Source of the DNA: Promicromonospora umidemergens | Lineage (GTDB): Bacteria; Actinomycetota; Actinomycetes; Actinomycetales; Cellulomonadaceae | Assembly (NCBI RefSeq): GCF_024171995.1 | Contig: NZ_JAMTCT010000001.1 | Coordinates: 496,001-560,000 of the forward strand | DNA length: 64,000 bases | Reading direction: 5' to 3' | Shown here: positions 25,728 through 33,539 of the stretch, piece after piece | How the letters are laid out: every line of letters begins with the position of its first letter | Numbering within the stretch: the stretch's first letter is position 1 | The notes under the pieces: model-generated | What the model was told of the DNA's origin: nothing | The model's input: the letters and a program-made list of their open reading frames with translations, nothing else | The model's database searches: none | Position numbers and translations under genes: made by a program

Positions 25728-27107
25728 GTGACCTCCGATACAACCGTGGCCCTCCGCGCCCGCGTCGCCGAGCTGTTCCCCGCCCTGCAGGCCGACCTCG
25801 AGGCGCTGGTGCGCATCCCGAGCGTCTCGGCCGCCGCGTTCGACCAGGCGCACGTCGCCGCGAGCGCCGCGGCCACGGAGCAGCTCCTGCGTGACGCCGG
25901 CCTGCCCGACGTCCAGATCCTGTCCGCGCCGCGCCCGGACGGCACGGCGGGTGCGCCCGCCGTCGTCGCGCGCAGGCCCGCGCCGGAGGGTGCGCCGACC
26001 GTCCTGCTGTACGCGCACCACGACGTGCAGCCGCCGGGCGACCCCGCTACCTGGGACACCGACCCGTTCGAGCCCACCCAGGTGGGCGAGCGGCTCTTCG
26101 GCCGTGGAGCGGCCGACGACAAGGCGGGCATCGTCGCCCACCTGGGGGCGCTGCGGGCGCTCGGTCTGCCTGACGGTGCGGACCTGCCCGTCGGGGTCAC
26201 GGTCTTCCTCGAGGGCGAGGAGGAGTCGGGGTCGCCGTCGTTCCGCGCGTTCCTGGAGGCGCACCGCGACCTGCTCGCCGCCGACGTCATCGTGGTGGCG
26301 GACTCCGGCAACTGGAAGATCGGTGTCCCCGCCCTGACGACGTCGCTGCGTGGCCTGGTCGACGGCGACGTCGAGCTGCGGGTCCTTGACCACGCCGTGC
26401 ACTCGGGCATGTTCGGTGGCGCCGTGCTGGACGCCGTCACCCTGATGTCGCGCCTGGTCGCCACGTTCCATGACGAGGCGGGCGACGTCGCGATCGAGGG
26501 CCTGGTCGCCGCACCCGAACCGCAGGTCGACTACGAGGAGGCCGACCTCCGGGCGGACTCCTCCCTGCTCGACGGCGTAGCGCTCGTCGGCACCGGCAGC
26601 GTCGCCGGGCGGCTGTGGACCAAGCCGGCGCTGTCCGTGATCGGCATGGACGTCACGTCGGTGGCCGCGGCGTCGAACACGCTCGCACCGAGCTGCACGG
26701 CGAAGATCTCGCTGCGGCTGGCCCCCGGCCAGGACCCTGCGGCGGCCGACGAGGCCCTCGCCGCGCACGTGGCGAAGCACGCGCCGTTCGGCGCGCAGGT
26801 GACGTGGAGCCCCGGCGAGCAGGGCAAGCCGTTCCTCGCGCCGGGTGACTCGGCGGCGATGCGCGCCGCGCGTGCGGCGTTCACCGAGGCGTGGGGCACC
26901 GCTCCGGTCGACGTCGGCATGGGCGGGTCCATCCCGTTCATCGCCGACCTGCTCGAGGTCTTCCCCGACGCCGCGATCCTCGTGACCGGCGTCGAGGACC
27001 CGGACTCGCGGGCGCACGGCGCTAACGAGTCGGTGCACCTGGGTGAGCTGCAGAAGGTGGTCCTCGCCGAGGCCCTGCTGCTGACGAAGGTCGGCGAGGG
27101 GCTCTAG
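25728..27107 (+). CDS. M20 family metallopeptidase (dipeptidase)
   Basis: A 459-residue M20 peptidase. The metal site residues are in YAHHDVQPPGDPATWDTDPFEP (His and following Asp), RGAADDKAG (bridging Asp) and FLEGEEESGSPSF (catalytic Glu pair). The dimerisation domain lies at about 200-320, and a C-terminal SVHLGEL block supplies the last His ligand. The set fits dipeptidases that need two Zn or Mn ions. The GTG at 25728 follows TAACGT at 25716-25721 by 6 nt. The stop TAG overlaps the stop of the convergent thioesterase gene (shared CTAG). Confidence 0.93.
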   Translation: MTSDTTVALRARVAELFPALQADLEALVRIPSVSAAAFDQAHVAASAAATEQLLRDAGLPDVQILSAPRPDGTAGAPAVVARRPAPEGAPTVLLYAHHDVQPPGDPATWDTDPFEPTQVGERLFGRGAADDKAGIVAHLGALRALGLPDGADLPVGVTVFLEGEEESGSPSFRAFLEAHRDLLAADVIVVADSGNWKIGVPALTTSLRGLVDGDVELRVLDHAVHSGMFGGAVLDAVTLMSRLVATFHDEAGDVAIEGLVAAPEPQVDYEEADLRADSSLLDGVALVGTGSVAGRLWTKPALSVIGMDVTSVAAASNTLAPSCTAKISLRLAPGQDPAAADEALAAHVAKHAPFGAQVTWSPGEQGKPFLAPGDSAAMRAARAAFTEAWGTAPVDVGMGGSIPFIADLLEVFPDAAILVTGVEDPDSRAHGANESVHLGELQKVVLAEALLLTKVGEGL

Positions 27108-27649
27108 CTGCGGGTGGCGGGCTCGCGCGGTGCGACGTCCATCGCGCGGGCCCAGGCCGCCACGTCCTCGGGGAGCTCGGGGGACGGCAGCTCTTCGCCG
27201 ACCATGTCCCGCACCACCTCGAACGCCGAGATCCGGTTGCCCTTGCGGTCCAGGAACCGGCTGGCCACGATCCCACGGGCGTACAGCTTGTCGCCTCGCG
27301 TGAACACCTGCTCCAGGTAGAACATGCGCTCGTCCCAGCCCACGATCCGGGTGGTGATCTCGAACCGGTCGAACGGCTGCAGGGATCGGCGGTACTTCAT
27401 GGTCGACGCCGCGACCACCGGCGCCCAGCCCTTCTCGCGGGCGATCGGGAACATGCCGAGGTCGGCGATCTGGTTGTTCCGGGCCACGTCCATCATCTGC
27501 AGGTACGTGCCGTTGTTGACGTGCAGGTACGAGTCGAGGTCCAGGGGGCCGACGCGCATCCGGGTGACCGACGGGTCGAGCAGGGTCTGTCCGGGGCGGG
27601 CCTTGCGCGGGAAGAGTCCGGTCCAGGTGAGCTGGAGCATGCGAGCCAT
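27104..27649 (-). CDS. Hotdog-fold acyl-CoA thioesterase
   Basis: A 181-residue protein of the 4-hydroxybenzoyl-CoA thioesterase / FcbC-like group. VGPLDLDSYLHVNNGTYLQMMDVARNNQ holds the hotdog helix with the conserved Asp/His-x-Asn region, and MKYRRSLQPFDRFEITTRIVGWDERMFYLEQVF is the central sheet. The substrate is unknown. The ATG at 27649 follows TATAAC (27658-27663 on the plus strand), the most consensus-like -10 box in this area, with an 8-nt spacer. A 15-bp palindrome covers the expected -35 position. Stop codons of this gene and the M20 gene overlap. Confidence 0.85.
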   Translation of the reverse strand: MARMLQLTWTGLFPRKARPGQTLLDPSVTRMRVGPLDLDSYLHVNNGTYLQMMDVARNNQIADLGMFPIAREKGWAPVVAASTMKYRRSLQPFDRFEITTRIVGWDERMFYLEQVFTRGDKLYARGIVASRFLDRKGNRISAFEVVRDMVGEELPSPELPEDVAAWARAMDVAPREPATRS

Positions 27650-27657
27650 GCTCGAAG

Positions 27658-27689
27658 GTTATACCGAGCACCGGCAGTATCAGATACTG
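27658..27689 (-). promoter_or_regulatory. Promoter with palindromic operator, thioesterase gene
   Basis: The -10 box TATAAC is at 27658-27663 on the plus-strand coordinates. A perfect 7-1-7 palindrome (cagtatc a gatactg) at 27675-27689 spans the position of a -35 box, so a repressor bound there would block the polymerase. Confidence 0.6.
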
Positions 27690-27729
27690 GCCGCCTCGAC
27701 GCGCCCCGAGGGGCCGGGACCTGGCTCGG

Positions 27730-28320
27730 TCAGCCGGCGGGGTGCTGGATCTCGAACCGCACCGACCGCGCCACCGCCGTCGTCTCCAGCCGTTCGACGA
27801 GATGCAGCGCCATCTCGATCCCCGAGGACACCCCGGCGGACGTGACCACGTCGCCGTCGTCCACGTACCGCGCCTCGGTGTCCACGAGGATGCTCGGGTC
27901 GAGGTCGGTGAGCTCGTCGTAGTGGTTGTGGTGCGTCGTGGCAGGCCGCCCCGCCAGCAGCCCGGCGGCCGCGAACGACAGGGCACCCGTGCAGACGCTG
28001 GCCATGATCGGCGTCTGCTTGCGGATCATGCGCAACCACTCGAGGTGCCCGGCCTGGGCCAGCAGCTGCCGGGTACCCAGCCCGCCCGGGTAGACCAGCA
28101 CGTGCAGCGGCCCGACGTCGTCCGCGCCGTGCGCCGGCAGGATCCGCAGGCCCTTCGCGAGCCGCACCCCGGAACCGTCCCAGGAGAAGGTGCTCACCGA
28201 CGGCCGCAGCTGCGAGTGGGAGCCCCACTCCGCGAACACCTCGAACGGCCCGACGACGTCGAGCTCCTCCGCCCCGTCGAAGACGAAGATCCCGATGCGC
28301 AGCCCGCCGTTGCCGCTCAT
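27730..28320 (-). CDS. DJ-1/PfpI (GATase1-like) family protein
   Basis: A 196-residue single-domain protein. It begins IGIFVFDGAEELDVVGPFEVF, has the nucleophile elbow MASVCTGALSFAAAGLLAGR with the reactive Cys, and then TTHHNHYDEL and TSAGVSSGIEMALHLVERL. The layout is that of the GATase1 part of AraC-type regulators and isonitrile hydratase-like proteins, but no AraC domain follows. A hydratase or protective role is possible. It lies 13 nt downstream of nadA on the same strand and is probably co-transcribed, although a link with NAD synthesis is not obvious. Confidence 0.88.
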   Translation of the reverse strand: MSGNGGLRIGIFVFDGAEELDVVGPFEVFAEWGSHSQLRPSVSTFSWDGSGVRLAKGLRILPAHGADDVGPLHVLVYPGGLGTRQLLAQAGHLEWLRMIRKQTPIMASVCTGALSFAAAGLLAGRPATTHHNHYDELTDLDPSILVDTEARYVDDGDVVTSAGVSSGIEMALHLVERLETTAVARSVRFEIQHPAG

Positions 28321-28333
28321 GTGCTCGATCCGG

Positions 28334-29548
28334 TCAGAGTCCTGGGAGGGCCAGCATCTGGTCGAGCGCCACGCGGGCCCAGTGGGCGTCGTCGGCGTCC
28401 ACGACGATCTGGTTGACCATTCGCCCCTCCACGAGGGACTCCATGGCCCACACGAGGTGGGGCAGGTCGATGCGGTTCATGGTGGAGCAGAAGCACACCG
28501 TCGAGTCGAGGTAGTGCACGTTCTTGTCCGGGTGCGCCCTGGCGACCCGGCGCACCAGGTTCAGCTCGGTGCCGATCGCCCACGACGAGCCCGGCTCGGC
28601 CGCGTCCAGCTGCTTGATGATGTACTCGGTCGAGCCCACGTAGTCGGAGGCCGTGACGACCTCGTTCTTGCACTCGGGGTGCACCATCACGTTGACGCCG
28701 GGCACCGCCGCGCGGATGTCGGTGACGTTCTGCACCGAGAAGCGGCCGTGCACCGAGCAGTGGCCGCGCCACAGGATCATCCGGGCGTCGCGCAGCTCCT
28801 GGTCGGTCAGCCCACCGTTCGGCTTGCGCGGGTCGAAGACCACGCAGTCGTCCAGGGACATCCCGAGCTCGAGGACCGCGGTGTTGCGGCCGAGGTGCTG
28901 GTCCGGGAGGAACAGCACCTTCCCGGTGCCGTCGACGCCGCCCACCTGGTCGAAGGCCCAGCGCAGCGCGACCTCGGCGTTCGAGGAGGTGCACACGGTG
29001 CCGCTGTGCCGCCCGGTGAACGCCTTGATGGCCGCCGACGAGTTCATGTACGTGACGGGCACCGTCGAGTCCGCGACGCCGACGTCCTGCAGCACCGCCC
29101 AGGCCTCCTCGACCTGGCCGATCGCCGCCATGTCCGCCATGGAGCAGCCCGCCGCGAGGTCGGGCAGCACCACCCGCTGCTGGTCCGAGGTGAGGATGTC
29201 CGCGCTCTCGGCCATGAAGTGCACCCCGCAGAACAGGATGAACTCCGCCTCGGGGCGGGCAGCGGCCTCGCGCGCCAGCTTGAAGGAGTCGCCGGTGACG
29301 TCCGCGAAGTCGATGACCTCGTCACGCTGGTAGTGGTGGCCCAGCACGAACGCCCGGCTGCCCAGGGCGGCCCGCGCGGCGCGGGCCCGCTCGACGAGGT
29401 TCGGGTCGCTCGGTGCAGGCAGCTCGCCCACGCACTCCACGCCACGCTCGGAGGCCAGGTCACGGCCCTGGCCGAGCAGAAGCAGCGGTGACGGGGCGGG
29501 CTCGGAGAAGCCGGAGTGTTCAGCCAGCAGAGTGCTCACAGTCACCAT
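28334..29548 (-). CDS. nadA: Quinolinate synthase A
   Basis: A 404-residue [4Fe-4S] enzyme that condenses iminoaspartate with dihydroxyacetone phosphate to give quinolinate. The three cluster cysteines appear in FCGVHFM, GTVCTSSN and TVCFCSTMN. Substrate residues are in LGHHYQRDEVIDFAD, TYMNSSAAIKAF, VMVHPECKNEV and YVGSTEYI. NadB and NadC are not in the window. The ATG at 29548 begins MVTVSTLL; a nearby GTG is possible. The short overlap region with the divergent gene at 29577 leaves little promoter space. Confidence 0.95.
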   Translation of the reverse strand: MVTVSTLLAEHSGFSEPAPSPLLLLGQGRDLASERGVECVGELPAPSDPNLVERARAARAALGSRAFVLGHHYQRDEVIDFADVTGDSFKLAREAAARPEAEFILFCGVHFMAESADILTSDQQRVVLPDLAAGCSMADMAAIGQVEEAWAVLQDVGVADSTVPVTYMNSSAAIKAFTGRHSGTVCTSSNAEVALRWAFDQVGGVDGTGKVLFLPDQHLGRNTAVLELGMSLDDCVVFDPRKPNGGLTDQELRDARMILWRGHCSVHGRFSVQNVTDIRAAVPGVNVMVHPECKNEVVTASDYVGSTEYIIKQLDAAEPGSSWAIGTELNLVRRVARAHPDKNVHYLDSTVCFCSTMNRIDLPHLVWAMESLVEGRMVNQIVVDADDAHWARVALDQMLALPGL

Positions 29549-29576
29549 GATGACATGCGGTCACGACAGTGCCACG

Positions 29577-30176
29577 ATGCCTGGTGTGCACGTGCTGCTG
29601 CTTGCCGAGACCCTGCCCGACGCCGAGCGACTCGCCTCCGCGTGGCGCGACGCCGCGCCCCACACCGGCACCGAGGCGCGTGCGGTGCGCGTACCGGGCG
29701 CCCGCAGAGCCTCCGCCGGAGCGCCGAGCCAGGGCGGAGTGCTCACCGCTCCGGCCGGCCACGGGACGGGCAGCAGCGGAGGTGTGCTGCTGGCCGGGTC
29801 GGCGATCCCCGTAGGGCCGCCGGACGCCGTCGGGCCGCAGGACATCGGGCCCGCCCACCCCGGACCGACCGCGCCAGGCCCAGCGCCGTCCGCGCTGCCC
29901 CGCGCGGAACGCGCGGCGCTCGCGGAGGTCGCCGCCGGCGCCGACGTCGTCGTGGCGTACGTCACGCGGCTCGACGGCGAGACGCTGCACCGGGGCGTCG
30001 TGGTCGAGGCCGCTGCCGCCGCGGCACCGCACGCCGTCCCGGTCGTCGTGGTCACCGAGAGCAGCGAGGTGAGCAGGCGCGAGTGGTCGACGGCGGGCCT
30101 CAGCGGGGTGCACGAGGCGGTCGACGGCGACGTCGCCCGCGTGGCCAGGACCTGGACGCCGGGCTGGGCGCGCTGA
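29577..30176 (+). CDS. Glycerate-kinase-like protein, shortened and degenerate
   Basis: A 199-residue protein. It opens like a nucleotide-binding strand (VHVLLLAETLPDAERLASAWRDAAP). The C-terminal part (EVAAGADVVVAYVTRLDGETLHRGVVVEAAAAAAPHAVPVVVVTESSEV) resembles the ADxxxxGEGRxDxQxLxGK region of class II glycerate kinases, but the GEGR glycines and the Lys are lost, and the protein is about half the usual 370 residues, with a Gly/Pro-rich centre. Enzymatic activity is therefore doubtful. The ATG at 29577 is chosen; the ORF opens earlier across the nadA start. A hypothetical protein unrelated to glycerate kinase remains possible. Confidence 0.6.
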   Translation: MPGVHVLLLAETLPDAERLASAWRDAAPHTGTEARAVRVPGARRASAGAPSQGGVLTAPAGHGTGSSGGVLLAGSAIPVGPPDAVGPQDIGPAHPGPTAPGPAPSALPRAERAALAEVAAGADVVVAYVTRLDGETLHRGVVVEAAAAAAPHAVPVVVVTESSEVSRREWSTAGLSGVHEAVDGDVARVARTWTPGWAR

Positions 30177-30319
30177 GCGCCGGACGGTGATGGGCCCGGC
30201 CGGTCCGTGGGCGTACGATCTTCTTCAACAGACCGGCGACGGGAACAGACGGACGGCCCGATGGGTTGGCACCGCTGAGACATCGACTACCGGTATGTCG
30301 AACACGATCGGGAGATGAC

Positions 30320-30673
30320 ATGACCGACACGACCACGGACATCGGGACCCACGGCGTCACCGTCACCGACGTTGCCGCGGGCAAGGTCCGTAGCCTGCTC
30401 GAGCAGGAGGGCCGCGACGACCTGCGTCTTCGCGTCGCGGTGCAGCCTGGTGGCTGCTCCGGGCTGATCTACCAGCTCTACTTCGACGAGCGTGTGCTCG
30501 ACGGGGACGCGCTGCGTGACTACGACGGCGTCGAGGTCGTCGTGGACAAGATGAGCGTGCCGTACCTCGAGGGCGCCACCATCGACTTCAAGGACACCAT
30601 CGAGCAGCAGGGCTTCACGATCGACAACCCGAACGCAGGCAGCGCGTGTGCCTGCGGCGGGTCGTTCTCCTGA
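30320..30673 (+). CDS. erpA: Iron-sulfur cluster insertion protein (A-type, HesB/IscA)
   Basis: A 117-residue A-type carrier. The three cluster cysteines are present: QPGGCSGLIYQL and, near the end, SACACGGSF. The core FKDTIEQQGFTIDNPNA is canonical. It delivers Fe-S clusters to apo-enzymes; the neighbours include nadA and respiratory genes that need them, and lipA and the Rieske protein are also in the window. GGGAGATGAC precedes the ATG. A near-perfect intrinsic terminator follows. Confidence 0.95.
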   Translation: MTDTTTDIGTHGVTVTDVAAGKVRSLLEQEGRDDLRLRVAVQPGGCSGLIYQLYFDERVLDGDALRDYDGVEVVVDKMSVPYLEGATIDFKDTIEQQGFTIDNPNAGSACACGGSFS

Positions 30674-30708
30674 TCTGAGCTCCGCGTCCACAGGACGTTG
30701 CACGACGG

Positions 30709-30739
30709 CGGGCCGGTCACCTTCGCGGTGACCGGCCCG
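30709..30739 (+). terminator. Intrinsic terminator of erpA
   Basis: A perfect 13-bp GC-rich stem (30709-30721 and 30727-30739) with a 5-nt loop, followed by TTTCCTT. Confidence 0.9.
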
Positions 30740-30806
30740 TTTCCTTGTGCCCGGGCGGTGGGCGGCGGGCATCGGGCGGCGGGCACCGGCGCCGGCGTGG
30801 CTGCGC

Positions 30807-31052
30807 TCAGTGCAGGCGCACGGTGACGGCCCAGCCGCCGGCTTCGTCCCCTGGCTCTGCCGCGTGCTCGACCGTCGCGACGTGCTCGTGCCCGCGCATC
30901 CGGCACCACGCGGGCACGTCGAACCTGGCGGCGGGGTCGGTCGACAGGACGGTCAGCTCCGTGCCCGCAGGCAGGCCCTTAGCGGCCGCCGCGAGCCGGA
31001 TGACGGGCAGGGGGCAGCGCAGCCCTCGCGCGTCCACCACCGTTTCAGACAC
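30807..31052 (-). CDS. TusA-like sulfur carrier protein
   Basis: An 81-residue TusA-fold protein. The signature VVDARGLRCPLPVIRLA holds the sulfur-accepting Cys, and RMRGHE lies in the second half, as in sulfurtransferases. The GTG at 31052 has TAGGGT (31060-31065 on the plus strand) 7 nt upstream, a leaderless start that is better than the longer reading overlapping the next gene. It lies 34 nt downstream of the NifS-like gene on the same strand; in other actinobacteria the two domains can be fused, which suggests they act together in sulfur transfer. Confidence 0.88.
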   Translation of the reverse strand: MSETVVDARGLRCPLPVIRLAAAAKGLPAGTELTVLSTDPAARFDVPAWCRMRGHEHVATVEHAAEPGDEAGGWAVTVRLH

Positions 31053-31086
31053 ACAGGTCACCCTAGTGACTCCGGCCTCTGACACG

Positions 31087-32265
31087 TCAGAGGCCACCGA
31101 CCGCTAGCATCTCCCGGACCCGCGCCACCGCGCCGGGCAGCACCGCACAGAAGCGGTCGACCTCGTCGGCGGTGGTGCCGCGGTCCAGGGCGATCCGCAC
31201 GTTGCCGTGCGTGAGCACGCCCATCGCGGCCAGCACGTGCGACGGCTCGAGTGTGCTCGCGGTGCACGCGGAGCCCGACCCGACGGCGAACCCGTTCCGG
31301 TCCAGCTCAGTCACCAGCGCCTCGCCGTCCACGTAGAGGAACGAGAAGGTCGCGACGTGGGGGAGCCGGCCGTCCGGGTCGCCCACCACCTCGACGTCGG
31401 GGATACGCGACACCTGTGCCCGCACGTGCTCGACGAGCTCTCGGCGCCGGGCCTCCTGCGCCACCCGGTCGGCCTCGACGGCCTGCAGCGCGACCGCCGC
31501 GGCGAACGCGAGGGGCACGCTCACGCCGCCGGGCGCCCACGGGTCCTCGTCCTCCGGCCCCACCGGAGCCGTGCGGACCCGCTGCCGGACCGCGAGCACC
31601 CCGACGCCTGCCGGCCCGCCCCAGTCGGCGGGGTCGGCGGCCAGGAGATCCCACGTATCGGGTACCGCCACGTGCCCGACGCTCGCCCCGGCGTCGACCA
31701 GGAGGGGGACGCCGGCCGCCCGTGCGGCGTCGTGCACGGCCTCGACCGGCTGGACCGTGCCGACCTCCCCGTTCGCGTGCTGCAGCGCCACCAGCGCCGC
31801 GCCGGGCACCCGGACGGCGGCGTTCATCGCCTCGGCGTCGACCCGGCCGAGCCGGTCGACCGGGACCGTGCTCTGCCGGCCCGCAACACGGGCGGCGTTG
31901 AGCAGGGCCGAGCGCTCGACGGCGCTGGTGAGGATCGCGCTGCCGGCCCGCCGGCGGGCTGCGGAGGCTGACGCGACCGCCGCATGGAGCGACGCGGTGT
32001 GCCCAGGAGTGAAGTGGACCTCCTGGGCCCGCGCGCCGAGCACCGCCGCGACCGCCTCGCGGGCGCCGTCGAGCAGGCGGGCCGCGCGCCGGCCCTCCGC
32101 GTGCAGTCTGCGCGGGTCCGCCCAGCCGTCGGCGACGGCCTGCTCGAACGCCTGCCGGGCGAGCGGGTGCCACGGGGCTCGTCCGCCGTTGTCGAGATGC
32201 ACCCGGTTGGTGGTGCCGGGGCTGATGGCGCCCGGGGTGGCAGTGTCCGGGGTGGCGTGGCTCAC
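31087..32265 (-). CDS. Cysteine-desulfurase-like protein lacking the PLP lysine
   Basis: A 392-residue class V aminotransferase fold. The frame is clear: VHLDNGGRAPWHPLARQAF, EVHFTPGHTASLHAAV, LVALQHANGEVGTVQPVE, VPLLVDAGASVGHV, and the sulfur-accepting loop VGSGSACTAST. Yet the PLP-lysine motif (S-x-H-K-x-x-G-P) reads ADPADWGGPAG, and the protein contains no lysine at all. The Gln after the PLP Asp and the His that stacks on PLP are also replaced. It is therefore unlikely to be a normal desulfurase; the intact Cys loop would still allow persulfide relay to the adjacent TusA protein. The GTG at 32265 has GGAGG upstream. A start at 32367 is less likely. Confidence 0.8.
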   Translation of the reverse strand: MSHATPDTATPGAISPGTTNRVHLDNGGRAPWHPLARQAFEQAVADGWADPRRLHAEGRRAARLLDGAREAVAAVLGARAQEVHFTPGHTASLHAAVASASAARRRAGSAILTSAVERSALLNAARVAGRQSTVPVDRLGRVDAEAMNAAVRVPGAALVALQHANGEVGTVQPVEAVHDAARAAGVPLLVDAGASVGHVAVPDTWDLLAADPADWGGPAGVGVLAVRQRVRTAPVGPEDEDPWAPGGVSVPLAFAAAVALQAVEADRVAQEARRRELVEHVRAQVSRIPDVEVVGDPDGRLPHVATFSFLYVDGEALVTELDRNGFAVGSGSACTASTLEPSHVLAAMGVLTHGNVRIALDRGTTADEVDRFCAVLPGAVARVREMLAVGGL

Positions 32266-32627
32266 ACGTCCTCCTGCTCCTGTGTCGCGGCTCGGGTCCG
32301 CCGGAATCCGGCTCGTCACCGGCTCGGTCAGCACCCTTCGACGAGCGCTGACGGCGGAGTACGGCATGCTTCCGCCGTCCTTCGCCTGATCCTCGCACCC
32401 GTAGCGGTCGGCCCGTCACGTGGATCGTTCTGACACGTCCCTGGCCGGTGTCCTGAACAGCGTCGATGCGCGGCCCGGATGCGGAGAGGATCACGTCCAG
32501 GAGGGCCCGCTCCGGGCATCATCCGGCTCCGGAGCGCGCTAGGCTGCACCCATCGAGGACGAAGGTTCTGCGTGGAGCTCGGGAGGAAACCGGTGCGACG
32601 CGCCGGACGAGACGTGAAAGGCCTCCC
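32266..32627. other. Divergent control region, NifS-like gene / ctaC (362 bp without a gene)
   Basis: No coding sequence was recognised. A TAGGCT box at 32540-32545 is a plausible -10 for ctaC with a leader of about 75 nt. AAAGG just before 32628 is the ctaC ribosome binding site. GGAGG near 32270 serves the minus-strand gene. Confidence 0.5.
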
Positions 32628-33539
32628 TTGCACTCGCAGCCACCTACCCGCACCCGGCGGGCCATCATGCGCGCGTCGGCTCTTGCCGTCGGCGTCGCAC
32701 TCCTGGCCTCCGGTTGTGCCAGTGATTCCGTTCAGCGCGGATACCTGCCCGGCTATACCGACGGGGAGGTGACTAACCAGACCGGACGCATCACCGATCT
32801 TTGGGTGGGCTCGTGGATCGCCGCCCTTGCTGTGGGCATCGTGACCTGGGGCCTGATCCTTTGGTGCATCGCGGCGTACCGGAAACGCAAGGACGACCAC
32901 CAGCTCCCGGTCCAGACGCGCTACCACCTGCCGCTCGAGCTCATGTACACGGCCGTGCCGATCATCATGGTGCTCGTGCTGTTCTGGTACACCGACCGCG
33001 ACGTGACGGCGATCAACACCGTCGACGGCAACGCGACCGAGCACATCCAGGTCATCGGCAAGCAGTGGAGCTGGGACTTCAACTATCTCGACGCGGACGT
33101 CTACGACTCGGGCGAGCACGAGGCCGACCCCGGCAGCGTCACCGAGGAGGACGAGGTCGACGGCGCGCCCGGTACCTCGCAGTCCTTCCCGACGCTCTAC
33201 CTGCCGGTGGACGAGACCGTCGAGTTCACGCTGGACTCGCGTGACGTCATCCACTCGTTCTGGATCCCCGCGTTCCTGTACAAGCAGGACATGATCCCGG
33301 GCCGGACCAACACGTTCCAGGTGACGCCGACCCGTGAGGGCACGTACGCCGGCAAGTGCGCAGAGCTTTGCGGCGAGTTCCACTCCGGGATGCTCTTCAA
33401 CGTGAAGGTCGTGTCCGCGGAGGAGTACGACGCCCACATGGCGGAGCTGGCGGCGAAGGGACAGACCGGCGAGCTCGGTATGGACCTCGCCCGGACACAA
33501 GGCCCGGTTGACGCCGAGGAAGAGGAGGCTGGGCACTGA
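32628..33539 (+). CDS. ctaC: Cytochrome c oxidase subunit II
   Basis: A 303-residue lipoprotein-type subunit II of the aa3 oxidase. The N-terminus is Arg-rich and then has a lipobox LLASGCAS. Two TM helices follow ([23 protein letters not shown] and [19 protein letters not shown]), then the periplasmic cupredoxin domain. The CuA ligands are in [14 protein letters not shown] plus an upstream His (VIHSFW). A TTG at 32628 with AAAGG 6 nt upstream gives the full basic N-region; the ATG at 32667 is an alternative. The stop overlaps the ctaD start. Confidence 0.94.
   Translation: MHSQPPTRTRRAIMRASALAVGVALLASGCASDSVQRGYLPGYTDGEVTNQTGRITDLWVGSWIAALAVGIVTWGLILWCIAAYRKRKDDHQLPVQTRYHLPLELMYTAVPIIMVLVLFWYTDRDVTAINTVDGNATEHIQVIGKQWSWDFNYLDADVYDSGEHEADPGSVTEEDEVDGAPGTSQSFPTLYLPVDETVEFTLDSRDVIHSFWIPAFLYKQDMIPGRTNTFQVTPTREGTYAGKCAELCGEFHSGMLFNVKVVSAEEYDAHMAELAAKGQTGELGMDLARTQGPVDAEEEEAGH

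Noticed and set aside
31053-31097. Longer TusA reading overlapping the NifS-like gene
   Set aside because: The extra residues have no match to TusA, and the TAGGGT box supports the GTG at 31052.
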